Translations under genes and position numbers: made by a program
Notes under the pieces: model-generated
Seen by the model: the letters and a program-made list of their open reading frames with translations, nothing else
Database searches by the model: none
What the model was told of the DNA's origin: nothing
In this document: in pieces, positions 41,441 through 49,939 of the stretch
Layout of the letters: each line of letters opens with the position of its first letter
How positions within the stretch are numbered: the first letter of the stretch is position 1
NCBI RefSeq assembly: GCF_000733775.1
Contig: NZ_JPOE01000005.1
Span: forward strand, 372,001-436,000
Length of the DNA: 64,000 bases
Direction: 5' to 3'
From: Thiomonas sp. FB-Cd
Lineage (GTDB): Bacteria > Pseudomonadota > Gammaproteobacteria > Burkholderiales > Burkholderiaceae_C

Positions 41441-42979
41441 TCAGGTGCTGACGGCAGGGGTGTTGGCTTTGGCCCAGTTGTGCGGCAGCAATTCGCCCAA
41501 GCGGCTGTTGGGCCAGGTGGGTAGCTTCGTCAGCACGTCCTTGAGATAGGCCCAGGGGTCGACCTCGCACAGCTTGGCCGATTCGATCAGCGTCATGAGC
41601 ACCGCGGCTCGGCTGCCGGCTTGGGGCGAGCCCACAAAGAGCCAGTTTTTGCGGCCCAGGGCGAGGGGACGAATGGCGTTTTCCACGGGGTTGTTATCGA
41701 TGGGCACGCGCCCATCGCTGGCAAACACGCACAAGGCGCTCCAGCGGCCCAGCGCATAGTCGATGGCCCGCGCCGTGGCGTCCGCCTTGGCCAGGAGTGG
41801 GCGCTGGTCGAGCAGCCAGGCGTGCAAGGCATCCAGCAAGGGTTGGCTTTGGTGCTGGCGCATGACGGTGCGCGCATCGGGCGGATGCTCCCGAAGGGTC
41901 TGCTCGATGCCATACAAGGCCCCAATGCGCTCGAGTGCCTCCTGCGCGATGGCGCTGCCGGCCAGCTTGTGCGCCTCGAAGAACTTGCGCCGCACATGCG
42001 CCCAGCAACCCGCTTCGACGATCGAGTCCTGGGCATGGAGGGCGGCGTAGCCGCTGAACCCGTCGGTCAGCAAGGTCCCTGACCAGTCCTGCAGGAAGTC
42101 GCGCGCATGCGCACCGGCGCGGCTGGCGCAATAGTCAAACACCACGGCCGGGGTCAACGCGCTGCGGTAGACCCAGACATAGGCGCGGTGCGTCTTGCCG
42201 GTGCCCGGGGCCAGCTCGGCCACCGGGGTCTCATCAGCGTGCAGCACGGGCTGCGCCAACAGATGGTCTTTGAGTGCCTGGGCCAGCGGCTCCAGGCGCA
42301 CGCCACAGATGCCCACCCACTGCGCCATGCTCGAGCGCGGGATGTGCACGCCGCTGCGACGATAGATCTCCTCCTGGCGGTACAGCGGCAGGTGATCGTC
42401 GTGCTTGGCCAGCACCACCTGCGCCAGCAGGCCGGGAGCGGGGATGCCCTTGTCGATGATCTGGGCCGGCATGGGCGCAGCCAACACCGTCTGGCAGCAT
42501 GCGCAGGCGTACTTGCCGCGGATGTGCCGGTGCACGAAGAAACGCGTGGGCTCGCAGTCGAGCTGTTCGCTGATCTCCTCACCGATGCGGCGCAGGGCGT
42601 GGCCCTGCGGGCACTGCCCCGATTCGATCTCGTAGCGGTGTTCGATGCGCGGCAGTTGACTGGGCAGTGGTTGGCGTTTGGGGCGACGTTTGCCTGGGGC
42701 TGTGCGCTCCTCATCGGCTGCCCGGTCCTCGGCCTGTTCCTCGGCTTGCAGCAGCGCCTGCGTCTTGGCATCGAAGAGCTCGCCCTGGGTGTCCAGTGCC
42801 TCGCTCGATTGCCCAAAACGCCATTGCTTGAGGCGCGCCAGCTCGAAGCTCAGGGCCTCGATCTTCGTCTGCTTCAACTTCAGATCCGCCTGCATGCGGG
42901 CAATGACCGCACGCGCGTACTGCGCCGTCGGATCGTCCCCCAGGGCCTGCAGTCGGTCGGAATCGATGGCGTCGAGCAT
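41441..42979 (-). CDS. tnpC: IS66 transposase TnpC
   Basis: A 512-residue DDE transposase. It has an N-terminal leucine-zipper-like helix (ARMQADLKLKQTKIEALSFELARLKQ) and a zinc-finger-type segment (GQCPQGHALRR...YACACCQTV). Catalytic motifs are visible in VLHADETPVAEL, GTLLTDGFSGYAALH and GRVPIDNNPVENAIRPLALG. The start at 42979 (MLDAIDSDRLQ) excludes a non-conserved extension to 43126. It appears intact. Confidence 0.94.
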   Translation of the reverse strand: MLDAIDSDRLQALGDDPTAQYARAVIARMQADLKLKQTKIEALSFELARLKQWRFGQSSEALDTQGELFDAKTQALLQAEEQAEDRAADEERTAPGKRRPKRQPLPSQLPRIEHRYEIESGQCPQGHALRRIGEEISEQLDCEPTRFFVHRHIRGKYACACCQTVLAAPMPAQIIDKGIPAPGLLAQVVLAKHDDHLPLYRQEEIYRRSGVHIPRSSMAQWVGICGVRLEPLAQALKDHLLAQPVLHADETPVAELAPGTGKTHRAYVWVYRSALTPAVVFDYCASRAGAHARDFLQDWSGTLLTDGFSGYAALHAQDSIVEAGCWAHVRRKFFEAHKLAGSAIAQEALERIGALYGIEQTLREHPPDARTVMRQHQSQPLLDALHAWLLDQRPLLAKADATARAIDYALGRWSALCVFASDGRVPIDNNPVENAIRPLALGRKNWLFVGSPQAGSRAAVLMTLIESAKLCEVDPWAYLKDVLTKLPTWPNSRLGELLPHNWAKANTPAVST

Positions 42980-43047
42980 GGGCACATTCTCGCGCGCGTG
43001 AGCGCGCGCGAGCAGTGGGAGTTGTCCGGATCGACAACAACCCGGGT

Positions 43048-43389
43048 CTACACCACGGCAATGGCTGCTGCCGTGGCGTGCGCCGTCATCCGCTGCCACG
43101 GCAGCCCGGCCACCAGCCAGCGCCATTGCTGCTCGCTCAGGTGCAGCGCCTCACGATCGTCCTGCGGCCAGACGAACCGGCCTTCTTGCAGTCGGCGCGT
43201 GCACAGCCAGATCCCGGCGCCATCAAACACCAGCACCTTCAGCCTTGTCGCGCTGCGGTTGGCAAACACGTAGGCGTGGTGCCGTTGGGCCGAGCCAAAC
43301 CGGGCCACAACCTGCCCCAGCAGGCTGTCCATGCCGCCGCGCAGATCACTGGCACCCACCGCCAGCCAGACGGCCTCAATGCGCAGCAT
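43048..43389 (-). CDS. tnpB: IS66 accessory protein TnpB
   Basis: A 113-residue IS66 Orf2-like protein with the signature WLAVGASDLRGGMDSLLGQV, HHAYVFANRSATRLKVLVFD and GIWLCTRRLQEGRFVWP. It is required for IS66 transposition in studied members but its chemistry is unknown. It lies four bases after tnpA. Confidence 0.93.
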   Translation of the reverse strand: MLRIEAVWLAVGASDLRGGMDSLLGQVVARFGSAQRHHAYVFANRSATRLKVLVFDGAGIWLCTRRLQEGRFVWPQDDREALHLSEQQWRWLVAGLPWQRMTAHATAAAIAVV

Positions 43390-43392
43390 GGC

Positions 43393-43758
43393 TCACCCCA
43401 GCCAGGCTCGCAGCCACTGCGCGCACTCCGCCGCATGGGCCACAGGCCAGTCGATCTGCGCCCGCCGAGCGCCAGCCACGCAGGTGATGCGCGCGTGGGC
43501 CGGCAGCGCATCGGCGGCCACCGCACCAGACCTCGGGCTGAGCCGGGCTTGCACGAACCCGCTCGCACGCGCAGGCACCTCCTGCCCTGCCAACTGCGCC
43601 CGCCAGCGCGGTGCGTGGGACAGCCAGCCCCGAAGCTGCCCGTAGCTGACGCCATGGCTTTGGGCAAAAACCTCGGCACGCCCACCGCTGGCCTTGAGTT
43701 CATCGAGGATCGCCAGAATCTCCCCAATCCTCTCCTCACTGAGCTTGTCTGATCGCAT
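43393..43758 (-). CDS. tnpA: IS66 accessory protein TnpA
   Basis: A 121-residue protein with an N-terminal helix-turn-helix (EERIGEILAILDELKASGGR, then FAQSHGVSYGQLRGWLSH). It probably binds the element ends. The start MRSDKLSEERIG at 43758 is preferred over four upstream codons. It is the first gene of tnpABC. Confidence 0.9.
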   Translation of the reverse strand: MRSDKLSEERIGEILAILDELKASGGRAEVFAQSHGVSYGQLRGWLSHAPRWRAQLAGQEVPARASGFVQARLSPRSGAVAADALPAHARITCVAGARRAQIDWPVAHAAECAQWLRAWLG

Positions 43759-43828
43759 GCAGCCTCCCAAAACCCCAAGCTTCGCTCAGCCGTCCTTCAC
43801 TGAAAAGATGGGTTCGCCAGACGCATAC

Positions 43829-44048
43829 TGTCAAGCGCCGGATAGTCGCGCCCAGCGAGGGCTCGGGCCACCATATCACTCACGGCCTTGGAAGCCACCT
43901 GCAAGTCTTCCGCCGCCGGAAGGTCGTAATGCCTTGCATGCACGTCGATGGGTGCGTGGCCCATGAACATGCGGCGCTCATCAGCATCCACGGTGCAACG
44001 AAGTCGCCGCCGCCGCGCGGGCTCACCGCCAGGGCATCGAGCTTGCAA
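43829..44048 (-). pseudogene. Tyrosine recombinase, C-terminal remnant
   Basis: The translated segment DERRMFMGHAPIDVHARHYDLP has the H-x-x...HYD arrangement of the last catalytic box (second His and Tyr) of a tyrosine recombinase. About 30 tail residues follow, then the frame runs into the IS66 end and stops at 43797. It is opposite in strand to the integrase N-terminal fragment. Either the integrase C-terminus was inverted or this is a second integrase remnant. Confidence 0.6.
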
Positions 44049-44653
44049 TTGCGCGACGCCATCTACGAGCGGTCCCTGTTACTCGCAAACCGGTTTCGGG
44101 TCATTCGCACCCTCGACATCGTGGCGGCATGCTTCCCCGAGCGCCCATTCAAAGCGGCGCTGACAGCAGCGCAGCGGGCCGTGCGCGGCCTGGTCAAATC
44201 GGACCTGTTACGGCGTTACAGAACGGACCGCTTTCAAACGGTCTACGGCTTGAAACAGCGCGGTGTCGATTGGCTCGCGGACCATGGCCACGATGCGGTC
44301 TCCTCGGTCCGGCGCGTCAGCGACATGACCAACCCGGAGCCCTGCGCATCGTCGAACAACTCGCCGCGGAGGCTAACGAGAAGGTCCTCATGGAGGGCCG
44401 GCAGCACATCAGGAGGTACGGCGACGGCGTGTATGAGGTTTGGACTGCCATTCCATTCAAGCGCAAGGACGGCAGGACGGTGCTCGTCGATGAGCGCAGC
44501 CATGTCATCGTGCAAATGTTGCCGACGTGGCTGCCGAAAGTGCGGATTGATGCCAGCAATCGCTGGAGCTGTGACGGATGGTTCAACGACAACTACCTGC
44601 CCTACAAGCGGCCGCCGACAACGGGCGATGGGAGGTGCCGGTGTCGCCGTTGA
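44043..44653 (+). pseudogene. Frameshifted DNA-binding-like accessory protein
   Basis: Two frames join into one plausible protein. The first gives LRDAIYERSLLLANRFRVIR to DHGHDAVSSVRRVSDMTNPE (winged-helix-like), up to about 44337. The second continues ALRIVEQLAAEANEKVLMEG to DGWFNDNYLPYKRPP. A one-base change near 44337 separates them, and a further frame change near 44620 would extend to NGRWEVPVSPLMPEDGR. The first part resembles plasmid replication-relaxation or accessory island proteins. Probably decayed. Confidence 0.5.
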
Positions 44654-44787
44654 TGCCGGAGGATGGGAGGGGCTGCGACGACGCTGGATGACGGTCGCTA
44701 CACGAAGAAGCGGCAATCATGCCGTTCATTCGAATGAGGACAAAACATGCAAGTATTCGGAACCCGCTCCTCGACAAAGGTGACTTC

Positions 44788-44955
44788 GTGAAGACGACCG
44801 GCAAGCTCAAGGTCGACTATTACTTATCGCGTGAGGGCAAACCGACAGGCACGCTGTTGATTTTGGCATTCGAGGCCACCAAGCTTGCTCGCCCGGCAAG
44901 TGCACTCGCCGCAGAGCAAGCCGCAGCGGCCCAGGAGGCTAACCGAGCCGACTGA
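44788..44955 (+). CDS. Small hypothetical protein, 55 residues
   Basis: A GTG start follows an AAAGGTG site. The product (KTTGKLKVDYYLSREGKPTG, then LILAFEATKLARPA and an Ala-rich tail) shows no family I know. An in-frame ATG at 44719 gives 78 residues. It lies in decayed sequence, so doubt remains. Confidence 0.35.
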   Translation: MKTTGKLKVDYYLSREGKPTGTLLILAFEATKLARPASALAAEQAAAAQEANRAD

Positions 44956-45094
44956 TTTTGCTTGATTTCATCGCCCCCGACCTCGGGCAAGGTGTTGAGC
45001 CAACGTGTTGATGATTCACCGACCACTCCAGCCGCAAACGCTGGGGTGGTGTTTTTGTGGCAGCCTCAGGCCTTGGCCGGCAACTCCTCAACCG

Positions 45095-45379
45095 CTAGAA
45101 GAGTTCGCTGTGCGACCCGGTTCGGATGAGCCTGAGCGAGCCGCCCTTGAGCGGCCCCCCTTTGTCGTAGATAAGAAGCCAGTCCGGTGCGACGTGGCAC
45201 TCGCGGACGCCCGCATACTCGCCTGAGAGTTCATGGTCGCGATGCCTCGGGTCCAGCGGGCGGTCGTTCATCAATTCCTTCACGACATCGCGCATCTCCT
45301 CCCAGTCGTAACGACCGGAGCCCTTGATGCGCTTCTTGTCCCGCTTGAACTGACTGGTCTCGTCAAGCGTTCGCGGCAC
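45095..45379 (-). CDS. YafQ-like type II toxin (mRNA interferase)
   Basis: A 94-residue RelE-superfamily protein. The N-terminal part is ETSQFKRDKKRIKGSGRYDW. The catalytic region RECHVAPDWLLIYDK has the conserved His and Asp, and TGSHSELF carries the C-terminal catalytic His and Phe typical of YafQ. Such toxins cut mRNA on the ribosome. The GTG start lies two bases after the antitoxin stop, so the two are coupled. Confidence 0.9.
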   Translation of the reverse strand: MPRTLDETSQFKRDKKRIKGSGRYDWEEMRDVVKELMNDRPLDPRHRDHELSGEYAGVRECHVAPDWLLIYDKGGPLKGGSLRLIRTGSHSELF

Positions 45380-45381
45380 GC

Positions 45382-45615
45382 TCAGAAATCCTCAAGCGTC
45401 GTGCGCGTCGTCTTTCCGGCTTTGGCGTCCCGGATAGCGGCCAGAGTGACAGGATTGGCGCGGGGCAGGTCCATGGGAAGCCCGCCTTTCTCGACTACGC
45501 TGCGCAGGAACAAGCGAATGGCTGTGCTCACGTCCAAGCCGGAGGCCTTCAGGACCGCCGCAGCCTCACGCTTGAGCTCGGGCTCGACACGGGAACGAAC
45601 ATCAACGGTCAACAT
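45382..45615 (-). CDS. DinJ/RelB-family antitoxin
   Basis: A 77-residue ribbon-helix-helix protein (LTVDVRSRVEPELKREAAAV, then LKASGLDVSTAIRLFLRSVV). The C-terminal tail (LAAIRDAKAGKTTRTTLEDF) would wrap the toxin. The ATG at 45615 has an ideal AAGGAG site; an ATG at 45630 is the alternative. It should autoregulate the pair. Confidence 0.9.
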   Translation of the reverse strand: MLTVDVRSRVEPELKREAAAVLKASGLDVSTAIRLFLRSVVEKGGLPMDLPRANPVTLAAIRDAKAGKTTRTTLEDF

Positions 45616-45901
45616 GGTGTACTCCTTCATCGGTAGCTTGAATAGTACCACAATGTAGCTACATTGTGGCGCCAACTCCGACGTTCGGTTCGGAAATCGT
45701 CCCGCAACATCAATACGAAATAGAAGCAGAGCCATGAATGCCCAATCTAGCGCCGGGCACCGGAAACCGCTGGCGAGAAATCGTGCCAGACCGCATTGCG
45801 GCGTAGAGCCCTGAAGACACAGGGTCATTCCACCAATGTGCCGCCGACGCCAACACGTTGGCTCAACGCCTTGGACCTTGGGGGCCTTTTCATGGGCACA
45901 G
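45616..45901. other. Intergenic between antitoxin and HTH gene fragment
   Basis: Contains a near-palindrome CAATGTAGCTACATTG at about 45651-45666, just upstream of the antitoxin start. This is a likely operator for the RHH antitoxin. I see no gene in the rest. Confidence 0.55.
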
Positions 45902-45930
45902 AAAAAAAAGGCCCGCCAAAATTGGCGGGC
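45902..45930 (-). terminator. Intrinsic terminator of the split HTH gene
   Basis: A perfect nine-base-pair GCCCGCCAA/TTGGCGGGC stem with a two-base loop. Read on the minus strand, a U-rich tract from the A8 run at 45902-45909 follows. It lies 12 bases past the stop of the HTH gene 3' fragment. Confidence 0.9.
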
Positions 45931-45941
45931 AAAGAAGTTCA

Positions 45942-46015
45942 TCAGGCAGCCTGTTTCGCTGCCTCCAACGCGCGGCGCTGGCGGGCCGTGTGCAGCTTCA
46001 TTTCCTGGAGCTGCG
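45942..46015 (-). pseudogene. 3' end of HTH gene split by IS21
   Basis: On the minus strand this reads QLQEMKLHTARQRRALEAAK then a stop, a helical C-terminus. Joined to the 5' part ending at 52080, the frame is continuous (FGEQLHA-QLQEMKLH) and gives a 169-residue protein. The separation is caused by the IS21-family insertion. Confidence 0.8.
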
Positions 46016-46129
46016 TATTTCAGCCCATCGTGGACGGTATTTCAGGCTGATCGTGGACGGGGTTTCAGCGTGATCGTGGACGGCATTTCAGTCTGATCGT
46101 GGACGCTGTTTCAGCGTGATCGTGGACGA
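46016..46129 (+). repeat. Five tandem left-end repeats of the IS21 element
   Basis: Five units of 22-23 bases start at 46016, 46038, 46061, 46084 and 46107. The shared core is TTTCAG, two or three variable bases, then TGATCGTGGACG. IS21 elements use such multiple repeats as transposase-binding sites. Confidence 0.92.
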
Positions 46130-46193
46130 TTGGGGGGGGGCGGCAAGTGATTCCCTAAACGGGCATAGGCTGGTCGATTTTTGATCGAAGCCG

Positions 46194-46955
46194 ATGCCAA
46201 CAACAAGAATCACGATGCGCCAGATCCGAGAGACATTGCGCCTGCATCTGCAGGCTGGGCTGACCTACAGCGAGGTAGCCGGCGCGCTCAAGATATCCAA
46301 GAGCGTGGTGGGCAAGTACGTGTTGCTGGCCCGGGTGGCTGGTGTGGACTGGGCGGTGGCCCAGACCCTGAGCGACGCCGAGTTGGAGGGGCGGCTATAC
46401 CGCCCGCCTGTGCCGCGCGCCAGCGATCAGCTGGCCCCCGATTTCGCCGCCATTCACCAAGAGCTCAAGCGCGCCGGCGTGACGCTGATGCTGCTGTGGG
46501 AGGAGTACGCCAGCGGCAACGCGTTGGCCTACAAGTACACGAGCTTTTGCATCAAGTACCGCGCGTGGGCACAGAGCCTCAAGCGCTCGATGCGGCAAGT
46601 GCATGTGGCAGGCGAGAAGCTGTTCGTCGACTACGCCGGGCAGACGGTGCCGATCACGGACCCGACCACCGGCGAGGTCAGCGCCGCGCAGATCTTCGTG
46701 GCCACGCTGGGGGCATCGACCTACACCTTCGCCTGCGCCACGCCGCGCCAGACCACCGCCGACTGGATTGGCGCGCAGGTGCAGGCGCTGGAATTCTTCG
46801 GCGGCGTGCCGCGGCTGATCGTGCCCGACCAGGCGCGCGCCCTGATCAAGCATCCCGACACCTACGACCCGCTACCCAACCGCACGTACGAGGAATTCGC
46901 CAGCCATTACGGATGCGCGCTGCTGGCCGCACGCCCAGCGCACCCGAGGGACAAG
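46194..46955 (+). pseudogene. istA: istA transposase, 5' part (interrupted)
   Basis: N-terminal 254 residues of IstA. An HTH domain (HLQAGLTYSEVAGALKISKS) is followed by the first part of the DDE catalytic domain (GEKLFVDYAGQTVPITDP with the first Asp; FFGGVPRLIVPDQARALI with the second). The frame breaks after ...HPRDK where the recombinase cassette begins; a short non-homologous tail runs to 46988. The remainder resumes at 50287. Confidence 0.9.
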
Positions 46956-46976
46956 GCTTGGGCTGCACTTTGCACC

Positions 46977-49046
46977 TCATGTGGTTGATGGAGCGGCGAT
47001 GAACCGGGCGGGCCGGCCACCGTGGCGGCCGCCAGCGCCACGAATGAGTTGACCACCAAGGGGCGGCTCGTACAAGCAGCGGTGGTTGTTGCCGTACAGG
47101 TGCCGTGCCAGCAGGCCCTGGCGACCGAGTTCGTGGATGGTGCTGGTTGACACCCCGAGCTGCTGTGCCATCTCGTCACCCGTGAGCATGCCGCGCTCGC
47201 GCAGCCGCTCGAAGCGGCTTCGCAGCTTGTACGCGACTCGCACAACGATGACCTTCTTCTGTGAGAACGACTCGCCCCGCCAATTGCGGTGCCCGAGTTC
47301 ATTCAGTCGTGCTGCGACCTGCGTATCAGTGGATGAACCGAGCAATTCGTCGATGAGCTTGACCACATCCGGCGGCGTCTTGCGGATCAGCGCGATCGGC
47401 CGCGGCTTATCGACGCATAGGCTCTGGGTGCGCCCGCCACGCCAGCGTACATGTACCGCAATGCTTGTTCCGGCGACCAGGGTCACGTCCTCGATCAACA
47501 TGGCCAGCATGCGCTTGCGCTCCAGCGCACTGGTCCTGCTGTCGCTCCACACGCGAGGGAAGTCGCGCGCCAGCTCGGTGATGCGTTGGCGCGCTGGCGC
47601 ATCAAGCTGAGCCTGCTCGTCTTGCTGCTGGCGCTCGTGCTCGCGCTTCAGGTGGTCGAGTTCGCGCAGTCGCTGGTTCCAGTCCGCCTCCAAGGCATCG
47701 GCCACCAGCCGATTGTCCGGATCCACCTTGGCGTATCGGCGACGCGCCAACTCGGCCTCGTAGCTTGCGCGTTCGAGCTGAGCCTGCCGCCGCACCCCGG
47801 CCTGCTCAATGCGCTGGGCGATCTCGTCCTGCACAGCGAGCGCAACCTCGATGGCCGCCGGCGCGACGGTCTGTAGAAGCAGGGCTGCGACGGCCTCGTC
47901 GACCGCCAGCCCATGCACCCGCTGGCAAGGCTTGCCGGCCCGGCGCACAGCCTCTTCCGTGCAGCAGTAGTACGGTCGCAGCTGACCCGAGAGTTTCTCG
48001 TAGTGGACCCGCATGCGGCAGCCACACTTGCCGCACAGCAGCCGGCCCTGCAGCAAGGCGTTGCCCTCGCGCGGCATGCTGCCGCGCTCGCCCGCAGAGA
48101 AGCCCAGGTTCTGACGCAACTTGTGCTGGTTGCGTTCAAACTCCGCCCAGTCAATGTAGCCCTCGTGGGCGTCGCGGATCAGCACCGGCCAGTCCTGCTG
48201 CTTGACCTCACGCTGTACGGGGCGCAGTTGGGCGTTGAACGCGATCCGCGTTCTTCCGTAGGCGAAGGCACCTGCATAGCGCGGGTTGTGCAGAATCTGC
48301 AATGCGCGAGACACATCCAACGTACCCCACAGCAGATCACCCTTGCCGATGCCGCGCCGGACACGTCGAGGGAACATCACCTCCTGGATCTGCAGACGAC
48401 GGACCACGGCGCTGGCCGAGCCGAGGTCGCGGAAGACCGCGAACAGCATCGCGACGCTGTCGCGCACCTGGCGGTCAGGATCCAGCACCACCCGGCCAGC
48501 GCCGTCGTAGACCAGGCCCACGGGCAGGGGCAATTCGAGCTCACCGCGGCGCGCCTTGTTCAAGATCCCGCCTTGCAGGCGTGACTTCAGGATGTGCAGC
48601 TCCGCTTCACTCATCGTGCCCTTCAGGCCCAGCAGCAGCCGGTCGTTGAAACTCGCTGGGTCGTAGACCCCGTCCTCGTCCAGAATCAGGGTGCTCGACA
48701 TCGACGCCAGTTCGAGCAGCCGATGCCAGTCGGCGTTGTTGCGCGCCAGGCGCGACACCTCCAGTCCCAGCACGATACCGGCGTGCCCCAGCGCGACTTC
48801 GGTGACCAGATGCTGGAATCCATCGCGGTCGCGCGCCTGGGCCCCAGACAGGCCCAGGTCGCTGTCGATGACATGCACCCGCTCGATGGGCCAGCCCAGT
48901 GCGACAGCCCGTTCGCGCAACGCGTACTGACGCTTGGTGCTTTCGGTGTTCTCGAACACCTGGCGCAGCGACGACTGGCGCACGTACAGGAACGCATCGC
49001 GGCGAAGATGGTCGGCGCCAACCTTCAAGGCCGAGTCAGTGAGCAT
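46977..49046 (-). CDS. Large serine recombinase
   Basis: A 689-residue site-specific recombinase. The N-terminal resolvase domain has the catalytic serine region AFLYVRQSSLRQV, the GLEVSRLARNNADWHRL motif and MSEAELHILKSRL. A recombinase domain follows (NPRYAGAFAYGRTRI) and a zinc ribbon (LLCGKCGCRMRVHYEKL with YYCCTEE and a later Cys). A coiled-coil stretch rich in Arg/Glu/Gln comes next, and an HTH segment near the C-terminus (MLTGDEMAQQLGVSTSTIHE). The start at 49046 matches family N-termini. It probably moves the cassette. Confidence 0.92.
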   Translation of the reverse strand: MLTDSALKVGADHLRRDAFLYVRQSSLRQVFENTESTKRQYALRERAVALGWPIERVHVIDSDLGLSGAQARDRDGFQHLVTEVALGHAGIVLGLEVSRLARNNADWHRLLELASMSSTLILDEDGVYDPASFNDRLLLGLKGTMSEAELHILKSRLQGGILNKARRGELELPLPVGLVYDGAGRVVLDPDRQVRDSVAMLFAVFRDLGSASAVVRRLQIQEVMFPRRVRRGIGKGDLLWGTLDVSRALQILHNPRYAGAFAYGRTRIAFNAQLRPVQREVKQQDWPVLIRDAHEGYIDWAEFERNQHKLRQNLGFSAGERGSMPREGNALLQGRLLCGKCGCRMRVHYEKLSGQLRPYYCCTEEAVRRAGKPCQRVHGLAVDEAVAALLLQTVAPAAIEVALAVQDEIAQRIEQAGVRRQAQLERASYEAELARRRYAKVDPDNRLVADALEADWNQRLRELDHLKREHERQQQDEQAQLDAPARQRITELARDFPRVWSDSRTSALERKRMLAMLIEDVTLVAGTSIAVHVRWRGGRTQSLCVDKPRPIALIRKTPPDVVKLIDELLGSSTDTQVAARLNELGHRNWRGESFSQKKVIVVRVAYKLRSRFERLRERGMLTGDEMAQQLGVSTSTIHELGRQGLLARHLYGNNHRCLYEPPLGGQLIRGAGGRHGGRPARFIAAPSTT

Positions 49047-49337
49047 GATGGACCTCCAACTGGGTGGCCAGCACCATGTCGGCCAACAGGCGCACGAGCT
49101 GGCGATCGAGTGCGCTGGCAGGTGCCGCGGGCGATCCCAGCGACACGGTCGGTGGATGCGACGATGCAACCGTGGTGCTCGACAGCACCCGCAGGCCATG
49201 CCACATCCCGTGGAAGGCGAACGCACCCAGTGCCTCCGGTCGGGCCTGGCCGGCCAGCACCTCGGCCCGCACCCGCTCGTAGGCCTGGGTCGCATCTGCG
49301 CTCCAACCCGTGGCGGGTGTTGACGAAGGCGTCAGCG
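49036..49337 (-). CDS. Tail ORF reached by -1 frameshift
   Basis: About 98 residues (TPSSTPATGWSADATQAYER to LLADMVLATQLEVHHAH) in the -1 frame relative to the preceding HTH gene, with no obvious start codon of its own. An A9 run on the minus strand (T9 at 49338-49346) sits at the junction. A -1 shift there gives ...MARKKK-TLTPSS. It overlaps the recombinase start by 11 bases. It may be expressed only as an HTH-tail fusion. Confidence 0.6.
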
Positions 49338-49784
49338 TTTTTTTTTGCGTGCCATCGCCCGCTCGATGCTGCGCGGGTGAACCGTGATCCCCAACTGTGC
49401 GCGCACGATCTTGGTCATCTCGCGGGCCTGCAAGGGCGCGCCGCTGAGGTGGTGCGCCTCGATCACGGCCATCACCTCGGGAGTGAGCTTGTGTGCCGAC
49501 TTGGGGCCACGAGGCTGTGGCAGCAGGCCGGCTATGCCGTCGCGCTCGAAAGCGGCCTCGGCCTGGTAGTAGGTCGGCCGAGACAGGCCGAACAGGCTGG
49601 CAGCCTCGGCCTTGGTGACTCCGTCCTGCTGCGCGTGGCGAAGCATCTCGTACTTCACCTGGACCAGGTCGTTGGCGTCGAAGAAGCCGCCGGTCTGGAA
49701 CCAGGCGGCCAGCACACGCTGCGGTCGGGGATTGAGCGTGCCGGCTTGGCGCAGGCGCTCGATCTTGGTCGTGAACTTGGACAC
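49332..49784 (-). CDS. Helix-turn-helix protein of the recombinase cassette
   Basis: A 150-residue protein. The HTH (VTKAEAASLFGLSRPTYYQA) resembles the IS481/IS630-type transposase N-terminal domain. EMTKIVRAQLGITVHPRSIE is a second winged-helix-like part. It lacks any DDE catalytic domain. The GTG start at 49784 is chosen because residues upstream are non-conserved; the frame opens at 49847. It ends in Lys/Arg codons formed by an A9 run, where a -1 shift would extend it. Confidence 0.75.
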   Translation of the reverse strand: MSKFTTKIERLRQAGTLNPRPQRVLAAWFQTGGFFDANDLVQVKYEMLRHAQQDGVTKAEAASLFGLSRPTYYQAEAAFERDGIAGLLPQPRGPKSAHKLTPEVMAVIEAHHLSGAPLQAREMTKIVRAQLGITVHPRSIERAMARKKKR

Positions 49785-49796
49785 GGTCTGATGGCT

Positions 49797-49814
49797 GTTC
49801 TTTATGCAAAGAAC
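49797..49814. promoter_or_regulatory. Perfect palindrome upstream of the HTH gene
   Basis: GTTCTTTATGCAAAGAAC, with seven-base arms around ATGC, lies 13 bases before the HTH start. It is a candidate operator for the HTH protein. Position and symmetry are the only evidence. Confidence 0.55.
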
Positions 49815-49939
49815 AATATGCCGCACATATCGCCTTGTCAAGCACAACTTGCCGCCATTCGCCAGCGCAATTAGAGCGCCGCACTAGACGTCGCAGATGA
49901 GTGGGCGCGCCGCCTGCGCACAGGGCGGCATAAATTGAT

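Larger units (their letters stand above)
41400..43828 (-). mobile_element. IS66-family insertion sequence
   Basis: Complete 2.43-kb element with genes tnpA, tnpB and tnpC on the minus strand. Its ends are imperfect inverted repeats: 41400-41423 begins GTAAGCGTCCAGCGAACCC, and 43805-43828 is its near-complement with three mismatches in 24. A perfect 8-bp target duplication TGTCAAGC flanks it at 41392-41399 and 43829-43836, which indicates recent transposition. Confidence 0.95.

Noticed and set aside
42107..43273. Open frame of 388 codons opposite IS66 tnpC
   Set aside because: Shadow of the transposase gene, which carries the DDE motifs.
46016..46129. Tandem 23-base repeats resembling a CRISPR array
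   Set aside because: There are no spacers; units abut directly and recur inverted at the other end of an istAB element, so they are transposon terminal repeats.
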